Assembly: GCF_017654505.1 (NCBI RefSeq)
Contig: NC_054534.1
Span: 10,447,571-10,511,570 of the forward strand
Reading direction: 5' to 3'
Length of the DNA: 64,000 bases
Origin: Polyodon spathula
Lineage: Eukaryota > Chordata > Actinopteri > Acipenseriformes > Polyodontidae
In this document: positions 24,433 to 36,326 of the stretch, in pieces
Numbering within the stretch: the first letter of the stretch is position 1
Layout: every line of letters begins with the position of its first letter
Program-made: the position numbers and the translations under genes
Notes under the pieces: generated by a model
Databases searched by the model: none
Told to the model about the DNA's origin: nothing
The model's input: only the letters and a program-made list of their open reading frames with translations

Positions 24433-24505
24433 CTCTCTTCTGCATGAAGCTGAAGAGATCGTCCAGGAATTCCTTCCTCTTTGGATGATCGTCCAACTCA
24501 TACAA
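24433..24505 (-). CDS. arid3: Internal exon of an ARID3-family transcription factor (start of ARID domain)
   Basis: The product is a nuclear AT-rich-DNA-binding transcription factor of the ARID3 (Bright/Dri) family; this exon supplies the N-terminal helix of the ARID domain. Read on the minus strand, 24 codons plus one base encode LYELDDHPKRKEFLDDLF, then SFMQKR and the first base of a Gly codon. That matches the family consensus (LYEL-DPKRKEFLDDLFSFMQKRG) almost residue for residue. The acceptor is a pyrimidine-rich tract ending in CAG at 24506-24508, and the donor is AGAG|GTGGGT at 24432. The exon ends in phase 1, as expected if the Gly of the conserved RGTPVNR is split by an intron. The 73-bp length leaves frames consistent with a preceding ...FKQ exon. 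Neither the preceding (N-terminal) nor the following (TPVNRIPIMAKQ...) exon was found, so the flanking introns are very long. The residues do not separate ARID3A, 3B and 3C. The symbol therefore names the family only. Confidence 0.9.
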
Positions 24506-24528
24506 CTGCGAGACAAAAAGGGGAAAAT

Positions 24529-24680
24529 CCTGTTAACACACTGCATAACACTTCAGCTATGAGACACAAGTGACCTGCCTGGACTGACCGTCCCAAACCT
24601 AAACCCTGTTAACACACTGCATAACATTTCAGCTATGAAACACAAGTGACCTGCCTGGACTGGCCGTCCCAAACCTATTG
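24529..24680. repeat. 76-bp tandem duplication beside the ARID3 acceptor
   Basis: Two units beginning ctgttaacacactgcataac and ending tgaccgtcccaaacct, differing at about three positions. The first starts about 24 bp upstream (minus sense) of the acceptor and directly next to its pyrimidine tract. Confidence 0.9.
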
Positions 24681-27600
24681 AATTCATGTAAGATTTGAAA
24701 TCTCTCTCCTACACTGGGGTAATAAAGTGAACTGCTGTTTTATCTGCTCTATCAGCACTCTGCTTGCCAATTGTGAATGATTTGCAATAGTGAGATGCAG
24801 CTGTGACAAACCCCAAAATGTGACAGTATTTGAAGAGCAAATTGAGCCACTATATACAGAATTGTTTCACACATCACATTTTTTCTTTTTAGGTAGGTTC
24901 TTACAGGACAGTATATGATGTTAGAATTGTGTATTAAGCAGGCTTGAGTACTGATTCATATAACTATGGACAGACAGACTAACAGATATCATCTGATATT
25001 CATTATGTTGCTACTCATATATTATGACTATGCATTTCAACTAACCAAGTTACCTGTTTTTTTTTTAATTTGAAGCATGCATTATTATAATGAATGCCCT
25101 GAAGTGCACATGAATCATAATAAATCTCCATCTTATTAAGTTCTTAATCCAAAAAAATGGTTAATTAAATGGATTGATTTTTAAAATCATGTAAGGTATT
25201 TAAAGCTGTTCCTGTGGCAGTAAATGATATTGGAATTTCTAATAAATTGTATTGCATCGGGCAGGATAATCTATACCTTTCCCACAATACAATTGATGTT
25301 TTTGAGTTTAAACACAGCACGTAAGTCAATTTTTCCTCAATCAGAAGTGTGTGCCTTATTCATTCATAAGAGGCTTTGTGTTGACAAGAAATATATACAG
25401 CAACAGTAATTCTCTGTAATAAGACAGTATCTCCACTGTCATCTGCTCCATTTCTAAAATGGTTATACATAATTAAACAGTCATGTCCAGCAAATTCAAT
25501 TAGGTTCCAAGGACAAAAAGAAGCTATTTCAGACATTGTACCTATACACTATACTGTGCAATAAATATGTAAGGACTCATGATTTACCACCACCATGTAG
25601 CAAATTATACTGTATGAAAGTGTGTTTTCTGTAAAGAAGTTCCTGGACAAATGAGTGTCAACTGAGTAGTGGGGCTCAGGCAAGTATCAGACAGCACCAC
25701 TATATGCACTGGCCAAGAGAAAGGAGGGCACTGGAAAGTGTGCCTTGTTCTGATGAACCCAGACATACAGTAAATACCACTATAGTTTTATCATACTATT
25801 TTTCATTCTGCATGCATCAGTAGCACACTAGGGGGTTGTAATTGCAATGCATTAAGGGCTTTGTACTGGCATCAAACGAATTGAAAAGTGCATAGCACTG
25901 TTACATCTCTAAATATGTCTTGCAGTTAGTGTTTATACGATCCTGAAATGATCCAATTCAAATATGTTTTAAATAATAAAACAGACTGCTATACCTGTTT
26001 TGATTAATGACTACAACTTAAACAGTAAATTGAATTTCAATGGTAAAGTGGGGCCATGTGGTTCTCCAGGAAATTTCATTTCCACGCTGTAAAATAACTC
26101 AAGATGCATCTTAATTATTCACTGTCTACAGCTGCTTTACAGAACCACAGTAGCAAATTCCAACAGTAAGCGTATCTCTACAGGTGCCATTGATTTCACT
26201 TGGTGCTAAGTTAGAATAAATAAAGGGTTCATGTTTTAAATTTGGGAAGGGTTGTTGGCAGGTCTGGCAAATCGATCGGTAAGACTCGTTTTTTAAACTG
26301 TAAACTGACTTTTTTTCTTGTTCCCCAATAGTTATCTGTGTTTTTTTTTTCCAATAAAAACCACAAAGAGCTTTTTCCTTTCCCACTATTGTTAACCCAC
26401 CGTTTGCATTTTTATTGAATCAATAAAAGTCATTTCCACTCAATCTTCACTTGACTTGAAAATGAAAAGACAGACATTATTGGACAAGTTGAATGGCAGA
26501 GCCCACTCCAGTAAACGCAATTCGGGAAGCTCAGCGATGGCACTTGATTTTTTTTGTTTTTTTCTACTTGCATTTAAAGAAAACTTTATAAAAATATATC
26601 AGTTTTTTTTTACACAACATACATTTAACTTTAGAGAAAAGAAGAAGCTTAGTTCCACTTTAAGACATTACAGAAAACAAATGGATCAGTTAAAAATAAA
26701 AAATCCTGTTTAATGGTTTAAGATGATTTGAATGGAAAGCGGTAATGGTTTAAGATCCCGTTTATATTGCAAGCTGTCCTAACCTGTGAGCCCTAGGGGC
26801 TGGCTCTTTGCCACCTCTCTGCCCTGTAGCTGGAAGGTGGCAGTGATGCTTTACAGCAAGGCTGGAAGCCTGAAGCGTGAGCCCTACCACGGACACGTCT
26901 GAGGGCTCATTCTATTGATAACGATCCGTACTCCCTTGGGTTCTCCAGTCAGGGACGGTATTACACAAATTCAAACACTGCTTTATTGTACTGTACTGGA
27001 CAGTCCTGGGGTTCCTTCATAAAATGTAAGGTTTTTCAAAACAGACATTTGGAGTTGCAGTTTAAGTTTGAAGGCTCATGGAAGCTGATGAAAATAGAAG
27101 AAAAAATCAGTCATTTTTCAACTACATTTCTTATAAAGGTACCACTTAAAGCAAACACTGCGCAGTGAAATCTGAGTTAATCTGAATGTCTGTGACTGCT
27201 TCACACAAGTGGATGCTTATTTACGGTGCTTCTATCATCTACTTGTGTTGAAAATAACATTTTTCCTGGGTTTCCTGGCTGCTAGGAGACCACATAGTAT
27301 TTATTTTTTGGAAAGGTGAACAAACTATAGTCAAACAACTAAGTTGCTGTACACTGCCTAAACACACATGACAGTATTCTGTGTTTAATATACAATGTAC
27401 AGTACAGTAAAATATTAGCCTGTTCCTCTGAATAGAATGACAATACTGCCCAATGCCCTTACACAATAAAATCAATTGACACCCAATTAAATGTATATAT
27501 TTATACAGTTGAAGACAGCCTGACTGGAGTTGAAATGTGAACCAAAGAAACACACACCATTTTGTCCCTGGAGGGTTTTCTTTGCATTGTGGAATTGCTG

Positions 27601-29105
27601 TCCTTTTACGTTGAAAGAATGAATAAACTAATGTGCAATCAATAAACAATCATGGTATTGGTGCATTTTTTGTGAAGAGTTCATGTGTGGACATTACAAC
27701 ACAAACATTTGAAATATATTTCCTCATTGCTTTATACATTAAAGTTTCAATTGCAAACATGACTGTTGGTAATATATACTGCTTTCCCCAGAATCTCAAT
27801 GCTTCTTTAAAGTCATGTCGTAAGGTTAAAGCCCCCAGTGTTAATGCAAGATATTAGTGCGCGCGTGTTAATTTAGCTAAGAAGGAAAGGAGTGTGACAC
27901 AACCTTCAACTGAAACCACAAGTGTACATAATAAAAACAGGGAATAACATGCAATACGATGCCCTGTCCTGGACTGAACTTTAGGTGAATTGCATTCAAT
28001 GCATGCTGTACTGCATTGTGGCATTTAAAATGCAATTTATGGTTAATGTGATGTAATACAAATAATTTAGTATTTTTTTTACTGAAACATCCTATTCATT
28101 ATTCAGGGGAAATAAAAGCTAAAACGTTGATTCTCAAATTTGATAGCACAATGTATTTTCTTAAAGGAACTACTAACAAAGTACAAGCCTTACAAACCCC
28201 TAAATATAATGTCTGAGTTGCTTATTTCTTGTTTGGTAACTTTGAGATTTGAGAATCTAACCTGATATTTCCAGCTGTATAAACGTGTTTCTTGTTGTCA
28301 AATCAAATGCTTATTGGCATCTCCAGTGAGTTTCCAGTGCTGCACTACGGACAGACACAGATACTTTCAGAAGTGACACAAATGGTCTGTGACTCGAAGG
28401 CGCTCCACCTTTCAGACAACGCTGCTGAGGCTAGCCTCAGTTGGACCCTTCACTCCATCAACACAACATAATACTGCAAGCTCACTTACAATAAGCACCA
28501 GCCATGTAAATAGGCCCTGTGATCAATACAGGGAAGAAAAGGGATGACCTTTGCAGGGCACTGGGAATGAGGCCCCAGAGATAATACTGGAACATTTAGA
28601 AGTATATTAGCTGCCATCAATCTCCAGGAACCAAAGCAGTTCAATATTGTACATTACACACAGAAAAGCTTTCCAGTGCAGACACTCGTGAAAATCAGCG
28701 AAGGAAGTGAAGATCTGCTGGAAGAGGCATGGCTGTCAATGTTATTATGTATTTATTTACTGACAAAGAAAAGGTATTTAACTCACTTAAAGCTAAAAGA
28801 AATGAAACACCTCTTGGATAAAGCAGACCAGTGTCCCACAGAGCATGTGTATTACTGCACAATAGTTTAACATGCTTTACTATGCTGTTATTTATGTGAT
28901 CATATTTTACACTGAGCTTTAGTAGTCCTGCCTGTGCTTGAGCATGTTTTCACAAAACCTCACTGCACTCGCTTCATGGTTTACTTTTATTACAGGATAA
29001 TTTCTCTCTTTAGTGTGTTAAGGGAGTTTGGTGAGGTACAGAGCTCTGATGTTTCTGTTCTGCAAGACACTACAAATGAAAGACTAGTGAAATATGCAGC
29101 TGAAT
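24681..29105. other. No recognised gene
   Basis: A GC-richer patch at 26780-26960 stands out from its surroundings but has no usable frame. The ORFs at 26456-26713 and 27239-27649 show no family resemblance or splice context that I trust. Confidence 0.35.
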
Positions 29106-29110
29106 TTTAG

Positions 29111-29178
29111 GCACACACACACACACACACACATCTCACACACACACACACACACACACGCATGCACGCACTCACACA
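29111..29178. repeat. (CA)n microsatellite, interrupted
   Basis: CA runs broken by tct and gcatgcacgc. Confidence 0.95.
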
Positions 29179-29263
29179 CACATGAAACAAAACTATTTGT
29201 AAATAAAGAAACAGCATATTTTACACTGTACACCTATTATGTTTAGGCTCTGTTTTGGAGGTT

Positions 29264-30556
29264 CCATTGAATACCACTGCTCTGCATTCTTCACTTTCCA
29301 TTGAATACCACTGCTCTGCATTCTTCACTTTCCATTGAATACCACTGCTCTGCATTCATAATTTTCCATTGAATACCACTGCTCTGCATTCTTCACTTTC
29401 CACTGAATATCACTGCTCTGCATTCTTCACTTTCCATTGAATACCACTGCTCTGCATTCTTCACTTTCCATTGAATATCACTGCTCTGAATTCTTCATTT
29501 TCCATTGAATACCACTGCTCTGCATTCTTCACTTTCCATTGAATACCACTGCTCTGCATTCTTCACTTTCCATTGAATACCACTGCTCTGCATTCTTCAC
29601 TTTCCATTGAATACCACTGCTCTGCATTCTTCACTTTCCATTGAATACCACTGCTCTGCATTCATAATTTTCCATTGAATACCACTGCTCTGCATTCTTC
29701 ACTTTCCACTGAATACCACTGCTCTGCATTCTTCACTTTCCATTGAATACCACTGCTCTGCATTCTTCACTTTCCATTGAATATCACTGCTCTGCATTCT
29801 TCACTTTCCATTGAATATCACTGCTCTGCATTCTTCACTTTCCATTGAATATCACTGCTCTGCATTCTTCACTTTCCATTGAATACCACTGCTCTGCATT
29901 CTTCACTTTCCATTGAATACCACTGCTCTGCATTCTTCACTTTCCATTGAATACCACTGCTCTGCATTCTTCACTTTCCATTGAATACCACTGCTCTGCA
30001 TTCTTCACTTTCCATTGAATACCACTGCTCTGCATTCATAATTTTCCATTGAATACCACTGCTCTGCATTCTTCACTTTCCACTGAATATCACTGCTCTG
30101 CATTCTTCACTTTCCATTGAATATCACTGCTCTGCATTCTTCACTTTCCACTGAATATCACTGCTCTGCATTCTTCACTTTCCACTGAATACCACTGCTC
30201 TGCATTCTTCACTTTCCATTGAATATCACTGCTCTGCATTCTTCACTTTCCATTGAATACCACTGCTCTGCATTCTTCACTTTCCATTGAATATCACTGC
30301 TCAGCATTCTTCGCTTTCCATTGAATATCACTGCTCAGCATTCTTCGCTTTCCATTGAATATCACTGCTCTGCATTCTTCACTTTCCATTAAATACCACT
30401 GCTCTGCATTCTTCACTTTCCATTGAATATCACTGCTCTGCATTATTCACTTTCCATTGAATACCACTGCTCTGCATTCTTCACTTTCCATTGAACACCA
30501 CTGCTCTGCATTCTTCATTTTCCATTGAATATCACTGCTCTGCATTCTTCACTTTC
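29264..30556. repeat. 34-bp minisatellite, about 38 copies
   Basis: The unit is cattgaataccactgctctg followed by cattcttcactttc. Common variants are gaatatcac, cactgaat, tcataatttt and tcagcattcttcgc; variant types recur in blocks, suggesting duplication of several units at a time. One more unit follows the CR1 copy at about 31634-31665. Confidence 0.98.
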
Positions 30557-31635
30557 TACTTGGGATTCAAGGAAACACATGTACATGGATTAGGGAGTGG
30601 TTAACATGTAGAAAACAGAAAGTACTGATTAGAGGAAAAACCTCAGAATGGAGTGTGGTAACCAGCGGTGTACCACAGGGATCAGTATTAGGTCCTCTGC
30701 TATTCCTAATCTACATTAACGATTTAGATTCTGGTATAGTAAGCAAACTTGTTAAATTTGCAGATGACACAAAAGTAGGAGGAGTGGCAAACACTGTTGC
30801 AGCAGCAAAGGTCATTCAAAATGATCTAGACAAGATTCAGAACTGGGCAGACACATGGCAAATGACATTTAATAGAGAAAAGTGTAAGGTACTGCACGCA
30901 GGAAATAAAAATGTGCATTATAAATATCATATGGGAGATATTGAAATTGGAGAAGGAATCTATGAAAAAGACCTCGGAGTTTTTGTTGACTCAGAAACGT
31001 CTTCATCTAGACAATGTGGGGAAGCTATAAAAAAGGCTAACAAGATGCTTGGATACATTGTGAAAAGTGTCGAATTTAAATCAAGGGAAGTAATGTTAAA
31101 ACTGTACAATGCACTAGTAAGACCTCATCTTGAATATTGTGTGCAGTTCTGGTCACCTCGCTATAAAAAAGATATTGCTGCTCTAGAAAGAGTGCAAAGA
31201 AGAGCGACCAGAATTATTCCGGGCTTAAAAGGCATGTCATATGCAGACAGGCTAAAAGAATTGAATCTGTTCAGTCTTGAACAAAGAAGACTACGTGGCG
31301 ACCTAATTCAAGCATTCAAAATTCTAAAAGGTATTGACAGTGTCGACCCAAGGGACTTTTTCAGCCTGAAAAAAGAAACAAGGACCAGGGGTCACAAATG
31401 GAGTTTAGACAAAGGGGCATTCAGAACAGAAAATAGGAGGCACTTTTTTACACAGAGAATTGTGAAGGTCTGGAATCAACTCCCCAGTAATGCTGTTGAA
31501 GCTGACACCCTGGGATCCTTCAAGAAGCTGCTTGATGAGATTTTGAGATCAATAAGCTACTAACAATCAAACGAGCAAGATGGGCCGAATGGCCTCCTCT
31601 CGTTTGTAAACTTTCTTATGTTCTTATGTTCTTAT
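30557..31635 (+). mobile_element. CR1-clade non-LTR retrotransposon, 5'-truncated
   Basis: It begins inside the RT coding region directly after a satellite unit and ends with gatgggccgaatggcctcct and a TTCTTATG 8-bp tail repeat (about 31614-31635). Short 8-bp tail repeats are typical of CR1. Satellite sequence resumes right after the tail (attgaatacc). No clear target duplication is visible; CR1 often makes none. Confidence 0.93.
30559..31563 (+). CDS. CR1 reverse transcriptase, C-terminal part (partial)
   Basis: This is the RT of a CR1 LINE, which copies its own RNA into the genome; here only the second half of the palm, the thumb and the C-terminal region remain. The frame is open from the truncation point to the TAA at 31561-31563, about 334 codons with no stop. 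Visible motifs are VTSGVPQGSVLGPLLF (RT block with QGSVLGP), the catalytic FADD at about 30757-30768 (KFADDTKVGG), CKVLHAGNK, EKDLGVFVD, RPHLEYCVQFWSPRYKKDI and ERVQRRATRIIPGL, all in the expected CR1 order. The intact frame suggests recent insertion. The endonuclease and first RT motifs are absent, so it cannot be autonomous. Confidence 0.93.
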   Translation, partial: LGIQGNTCTWIREWLTCRKQKVLIRGKTSEWSVVTSGVPQGSVLGPLLFLIYINDLDSGIVSKLVKFADDTKVGGVANTVAAAKVIQNDLDKIQNWADTWQMTFNREKCKVLHAGNKNVHYKYHMGDIEIGEGIYEKDLGVFVDSETSSSRQCGEAIKKANKMLGYIVKSVEFKSREVMLKLYNALVRPHLEYCVQFWSPRYKKDIAALERVQRRATRIIPGLKGMSYADRLKELNLFSLEQRRLRGDLIQAFKILKGIDSVDPRDFFSLKKETRTRGHKWSLDKGAFRTENRRHFFTQRIVKVWNQLPSNAVEADTLGSFKKLLDEILRSISY

Positions 31636-31669
31636 TGAATACCACTGCGCTGCATTCTTTATCATTATG

Positions 31670-33040
31670 CTTCTATACACCTGTACATTTCTTTATTCTA
31701 AAAGTCTGTTTTCAAAAAGGAAATAAAGTTTGACACAGTATGTACAAACTGTTCTAGGCTACAATTTACTTGTTTAACTATATTGGTTCAAATGTGACAA
31801 ATATGTGTTGTTGTTGTTGAATGATAATTGTGTCTCTGCTTGATATTTGCATTGTGTTTTTTTGCTGTTGTTGTTTTGTTTGTTTTTTAAAATACATTTC
31901 TATACTTGAGGGCTTATTGTTGCAGTCCTGGAGATTGTACTGTATGTGTGTACGTGCGTGGCTCTCTTAATTCCTGACAAAGGCATGAACATAGGCATTC
32001 ATTGTGTTCACCAGTCTTATAATTACATTTACAGTAGTTTTTGAGTTTTGGGCATGTACGATTAAGCAGCCATGTATCTAGTTTATTTGAAAACAAGAAA
32101 ATGACAGCAAACGATACATCATCTCTTTGTTTTTTAGGGACCCTTAAAGACTGATGTGTCCGTCTGTCACACTCTACCAGGTGAACTGCCTTCATTTTGC
32201 ACCCATTTTGACCAAATGTTTTTTACACTTCCGTAGACATTTCATTTCACAGTAACCTTGCGCTTTCTGTGGGATTGCAAGGAGCTTCTGTATGCGCTGC
32301 TCTGGTTTCTAATGCACTCACACATGCAAGGACCCCATTAAAAGGCCCTGAGGTGGCTGGAAAGGCTAAAAGAAGGTAATTAAGGGACTCGATATGTGTC
32401 CAAATGTCAGTCACAATATCTCACACCGCACTGGCCACAAGTGTCATGAAATATTCATGACTCCAATATTCATTACTGGCTTGTCGTCAGCAGTGGGAAA
32501 GCACACAGAGCAAGACGCTGGTCTGTTGCTTGTAAAAGTCTGGAACATTTAATTTAAATCACAGTAATTCATGTGAATTGCTAGCAGCACTTTCTTTTCC
32601 AGTTACACGATATGTTTATATCATCTGCTCTGCACTCTGAACATATACATTAAAATGCAAACATATGCTTATGTAAAGCAACAATGTCCGTTTCCAATCC
32701 CCAATATTACTGAATGGGAGGTAATAACATATTTTAACTTCATAGTAGACATTGAAATGTTTTCTGTATTTCTCCAAATGTATACAATTTATGCAACTAA
32801 AAGAGGGTTAATTCCATGCAAATGATGGCTTTCAGAGCAAGGGAAGGATCCTATATCCACATAAACACAAATAAACATGTGCATTACTAGGCTGGAAACT
32901 ACACATACTTTACATGCCTGTCATGCCACATGTAGTCTATGCAGGTTTTGGAATTCATTTTCAAAATATTACAGGCAGCATTCATTCCACCAGTAGGAGG
33001 TGCATTTATACTGGTTAACAAGCAATACAGTTCTGCAGGA
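31670..33040. other. No recognised gene; possible conserved non-coding element
   Basis: The stretch 32370-32530 is repeat-free and contains aaggtaattaaggg, atgaaatattcatgactcca and atattcattactgg, the kind of TAAT-rich sequence seen in vertebrate enhancers. Conservation cannot be judged from one genome. Confidence 0.25.
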
Positions 33041-33041
33041 C

Positions 33042-33412
33042 GATTGCTTTGAATTATATAATGACCGCCCCGCCACGCACACACCTCTCCTCTCAACTTT
33101 AAACAAATTGGATTGCTTTAAATTATATAATTTCCGCCCTGCCACGCACACACCTCTCCTCTCAACTGTAATCAAATTGGATTGCTTTAAATTATACAAT
33201 GACCGCCCCGCCACGCACACACCTCTCCTCTCAACTTTAAACAAATTGGATTGCTTTAAATTATATAACAACCGCCCCGCCATGCACACACCTCTCCTCT
33301 CAACTTTAATCAAATTGGATTGCTTTAAATTATATAGTGACCGTCCCGCCACGCACACACCTCTCCTCTCAACTGTAATCAAATTGGATTGCTTTAAATT
33401 ATATTTTAATCG
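33042..33412. repeat. 69-bp minisatellite, about 5.4 copies
   Basis: The unit begins gattgctttaaattatataa, continues tgaccgccccgccacgcaca and ends cacctctcctctcaactttaaacaaattg in shortened form. 69 is a multiple of three, so frames of about 140-150 codons stay open on both strands. These are repeat artefacts. Confidence 0.97.
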
Positions 33413-33419
33413 CGGCATC

Positions 33420-35155
33420 TTATGATTGCTTTATAATCTGCATCGCACATTGTTTGGTACAGTGGCTTTACTAATTCCTGTTTATACAGGTGTGTGGGAG
33501 TGACAGTGAGTGCAGAGTGCACTTTTCAAACAAAAGTGTCAATAATGTTGACACAGTCCTGGGAAAATCACTGCTGTGATTGTAGCAGCCCCAGGCTGCT
33601 CCAAAGCATTTCAAACTGCAGTGCCTCTTTCTGTCAGTATATTTAATAAGAACATAAGAGCATGAGAAAAAAAAAAAACTTCATTTTTTACACTGGCCAC
33701 CCTGTCTGTTCATGATAACTCAGGCTGTTAGTTTACTGTACTTCCTATGTGTCACTTAAACATACTCTGGATCTTTTGACATCCTTAAATGAAACATTCT
33801 GCGATTAATCCAACAACTGTACAATATCAAGCAAACCCTAAACTAGTGACTCTGGAAAGCGTGGTACACTCAGGGTCTGCTTCTTGGGACGAAAGTTCCT
33901 CCAATTATTTTACCAATGCTTCGCTGTGGTAGATAGGTCCTTTACATAGACTTCGAAAGCAGAAGATCACAGTGTAAATGGAAACATGCTCACTGCCAGT
34001 GTGGTGTCACTAACCATTAAGATGTGATTGTGCAGTGTCCAGTTTCCTTCCATGAACACGCTCTGCCTATACCCCAGTACTGTGAGGTGTCACTCAGACC
34101 AGCAGGTACTCGTGTCTCTGGAAGCATGTGGTTTTGAGGGCCTGGCTGTGTAACAAGCACTTGCAGGGAATAGAGGTAAACCAACAAAGCACCACAAATG
34201 GCAGCTTTCTCTGTTTTGTTTCCTTCCTTGGATAACGAAGCCTGTGGTTATAAAATATACAATGTGCAATGTGCGCTAGGGGGGAGACGAAGCCGCACCA
34301 TTACCTAAACAAGGCTGTCATGTTAGGAGGCCTGGGGTCAACCTGCTTCCAATCACATACTAGACAGTGCAGCCACAAGGGTGGGGATCCTGAATCCTCC
34401 CTCACTGACTGACTGCCTGACCCTGAGCATGGCCTTCAAAGCTGCTTCTCTGCAAATTCTAAATACTTTTAAAATCAGTTTTTATTTACTCTGTGTCAGC
34501 TCACTGATTGTGCAATGTGAGGGGCAATAGAAATGGCTGCAGTTGCTGGAAGGTGCCAGTAAAGCTTCCCCTCACAGTTACACAAGCCAGCAGAGACTGG
34601 CAGCTGTTCTTGGTTTTGTGTTATGCACTAGAATGCTTCAGCTGTGCCTTGGTTCAAACGCAGGCCTCCAGATGAGAGACACTAGTGAGTTGACCAGTGA
34701 CACCCCAGCTCATTAGAGAATCACAGAACCTACAGAAACGAATCAGTGCAGCAGATGCGGCAGACTGAACCAAACCCTGTATACAGGTCAAGAGGCAACT
34801 ACAAGACAGCAGTCACTACATTCAGAACAGAAACACTGAAGCATGCTGTACAGTTATGAATGAGTAAACAACATATATCAAGCCCACATGTCTTGATTGC
34901 ATGGCGTTATAGTCTACAAAAACAACAACTAAAAGGTAATTGATTAGGGCCATATGTCTCACACCATGTACAAATAGTTTCAAACTGAGCAGTATCTGCC
35001 CACAACCCAAGACCAGTATTGTACAGCAAAGCCTCCCTGGCTTTCCACTGTTAGTACAGAAATTGACAGGAAAATTAATGAAACCTAGCTCCAGCAACAG
35101 AGTACACAACGTGTGTGGCATTAGCAGTACAAGCTGGCTCCCAGGGCCTCAGAAA
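33420..35155. other. No recognised gene
   Basis: It has moderate GC content and many short frames but no recognisable domains. A short taagaacataagagcatgag motif at about 33647 resembles a reverse-complemented CR1 tail but is too short to call. Confidence 0.35.
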
Positions 35156-35159
35156 GTAC

Positions 35160-35161
<2 letters not shown>

Positions 35162-35244
<83 letters not shown>
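35162..35244. repeat. (GA)n microsatellite, 83 bp
   Basis: Uninterrupted GA dinucleotides. Confidence 0.98.
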
Positions 35245-35247
<3 letters not shown>

Positions 35248-35737
35248 TTAATTAGAGAACACGGACCCTCATGTAGCTGGCACAGGCCCAGCTGGCTATG
35301 TGCCAGCACTCAATTCCTCTGCACTCTGCTCCTACAAGGGAGCTGACATAATGAGATGTGTAAGTTAAAATGAAGCAGCAATCTCTGCCTGTCTCCTGAC
35401 AGAACGCTTCCAGTAATGGGATTTACTGGGTACTTGAGCTGATAGGCTGGATTAAGTGGCAGCAAGCTGACCGCATATTGGCAGAGCTAAGTGTTATTTT
35501 ACCGCTCCGGCCCTACAGGGAGGGAAGGATGGAGGGGGGCCTAGTTGAGTTGTTAAGTCAAACAGGAGCGATTTGCAAGGTGGATGTTTTCAGCTACCGT
35601 ATGAGTTATGATGATTGACTTCTTGAAAAGACCACAAAGTAATTTTGTGTGTCTTATCTACCGGACAGGCACCTGACAACCTATCAGCCCTCTGACTTGC
35701 CCATCATGAGCAACAGGGAGATGCAGCTTTAAAAATC

Positions 35738-35792
35738 CTAGACTCAACAGTGTAGACGACACAAGGAATAAGCATGAGAAATGTCTACCATA
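35738..35792. repeat. Outlying unit of the 55-bp minisatellite
   Basis: Contains cagtgtagacgacacaagga followed by ataagcatgaga and ataccat-like sequence. It is separated from the main array by the solo LTR. Confidence 0.75.
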
Positions 35793-36326
35793 TGTGGCAG
35801 TGTGCCCACCCCTTGTGTGTATTTTATTTTTTCTGTATGTATTCATTTGTTATTATTATTGTGTGGGCGGTCGAGCACTGTCTGTTTTGTTTTGCTGTTT
35901 GAGACGGGCAAAAAGTCGGTCTTGTAACATGTAGTCGTGGGGATGGTTAAAACCCCTTCCCTAGAACTCTCGTGGGAATGTGGCTGGAGCCTTAATAAGG
36001 TAATTTATTAATAGGTAATTAAGCCTCCAGCCATGAATGTAAAAGACCCACTCTCAGCTCAGAAGGCGAAGAGTGTCAGAGGAGAGATGTAAGGCTGTAA
36101 ACACAGAAATAAAAAATTTGCTGCGTATGCTGGTTTCACTACCAGCATACTACTGATTTAGTGTTGGTTTGTTTGGCCATTGTGCCCTTTTGTTATAGTG
36201 TTATTCGTTTAAACTGTTTGTTTTAACATTAATTAATAAAATACTGAGTGTCATTGCGCCTCTCTTTATGCCCCGTCCTTCTTTGTTTTGTGTTGCTTCT
36301 TCCGCGACTACAACTACTCTGCCACA
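35793..36326 (+). mobile_element. Solo LTR, family member 2
   Basis: It starts TGTGGCAG and ends CTGCCACA, an exact 8-bp terminal inverted repeat identical to that of the 54.7-57.7 kb element. Internal features: the block ggatggttaaaaccccttcc; an inverted repeat tggctggag (35981-35989) and ctccagcca (36025-36033); a TATA-like gaatgtaaaag directly after it; ggccattgtgcccttttgtt, resembling ggcccttgtgccctttcatt in the 57-kb LTR; and a polyadenylation-type aataaaata at about 36234. The 534-bp copy sits inside a minisatellite. No clean target duplication remains. Confidence 0.8.

Noticed and set aside
33645..33680. taagaacataagagcatgag followed by an A-run, like a reverse-complemented CR1 tail
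   Set aside because: Only about 25 bp match, with no adjoining CR1 body.
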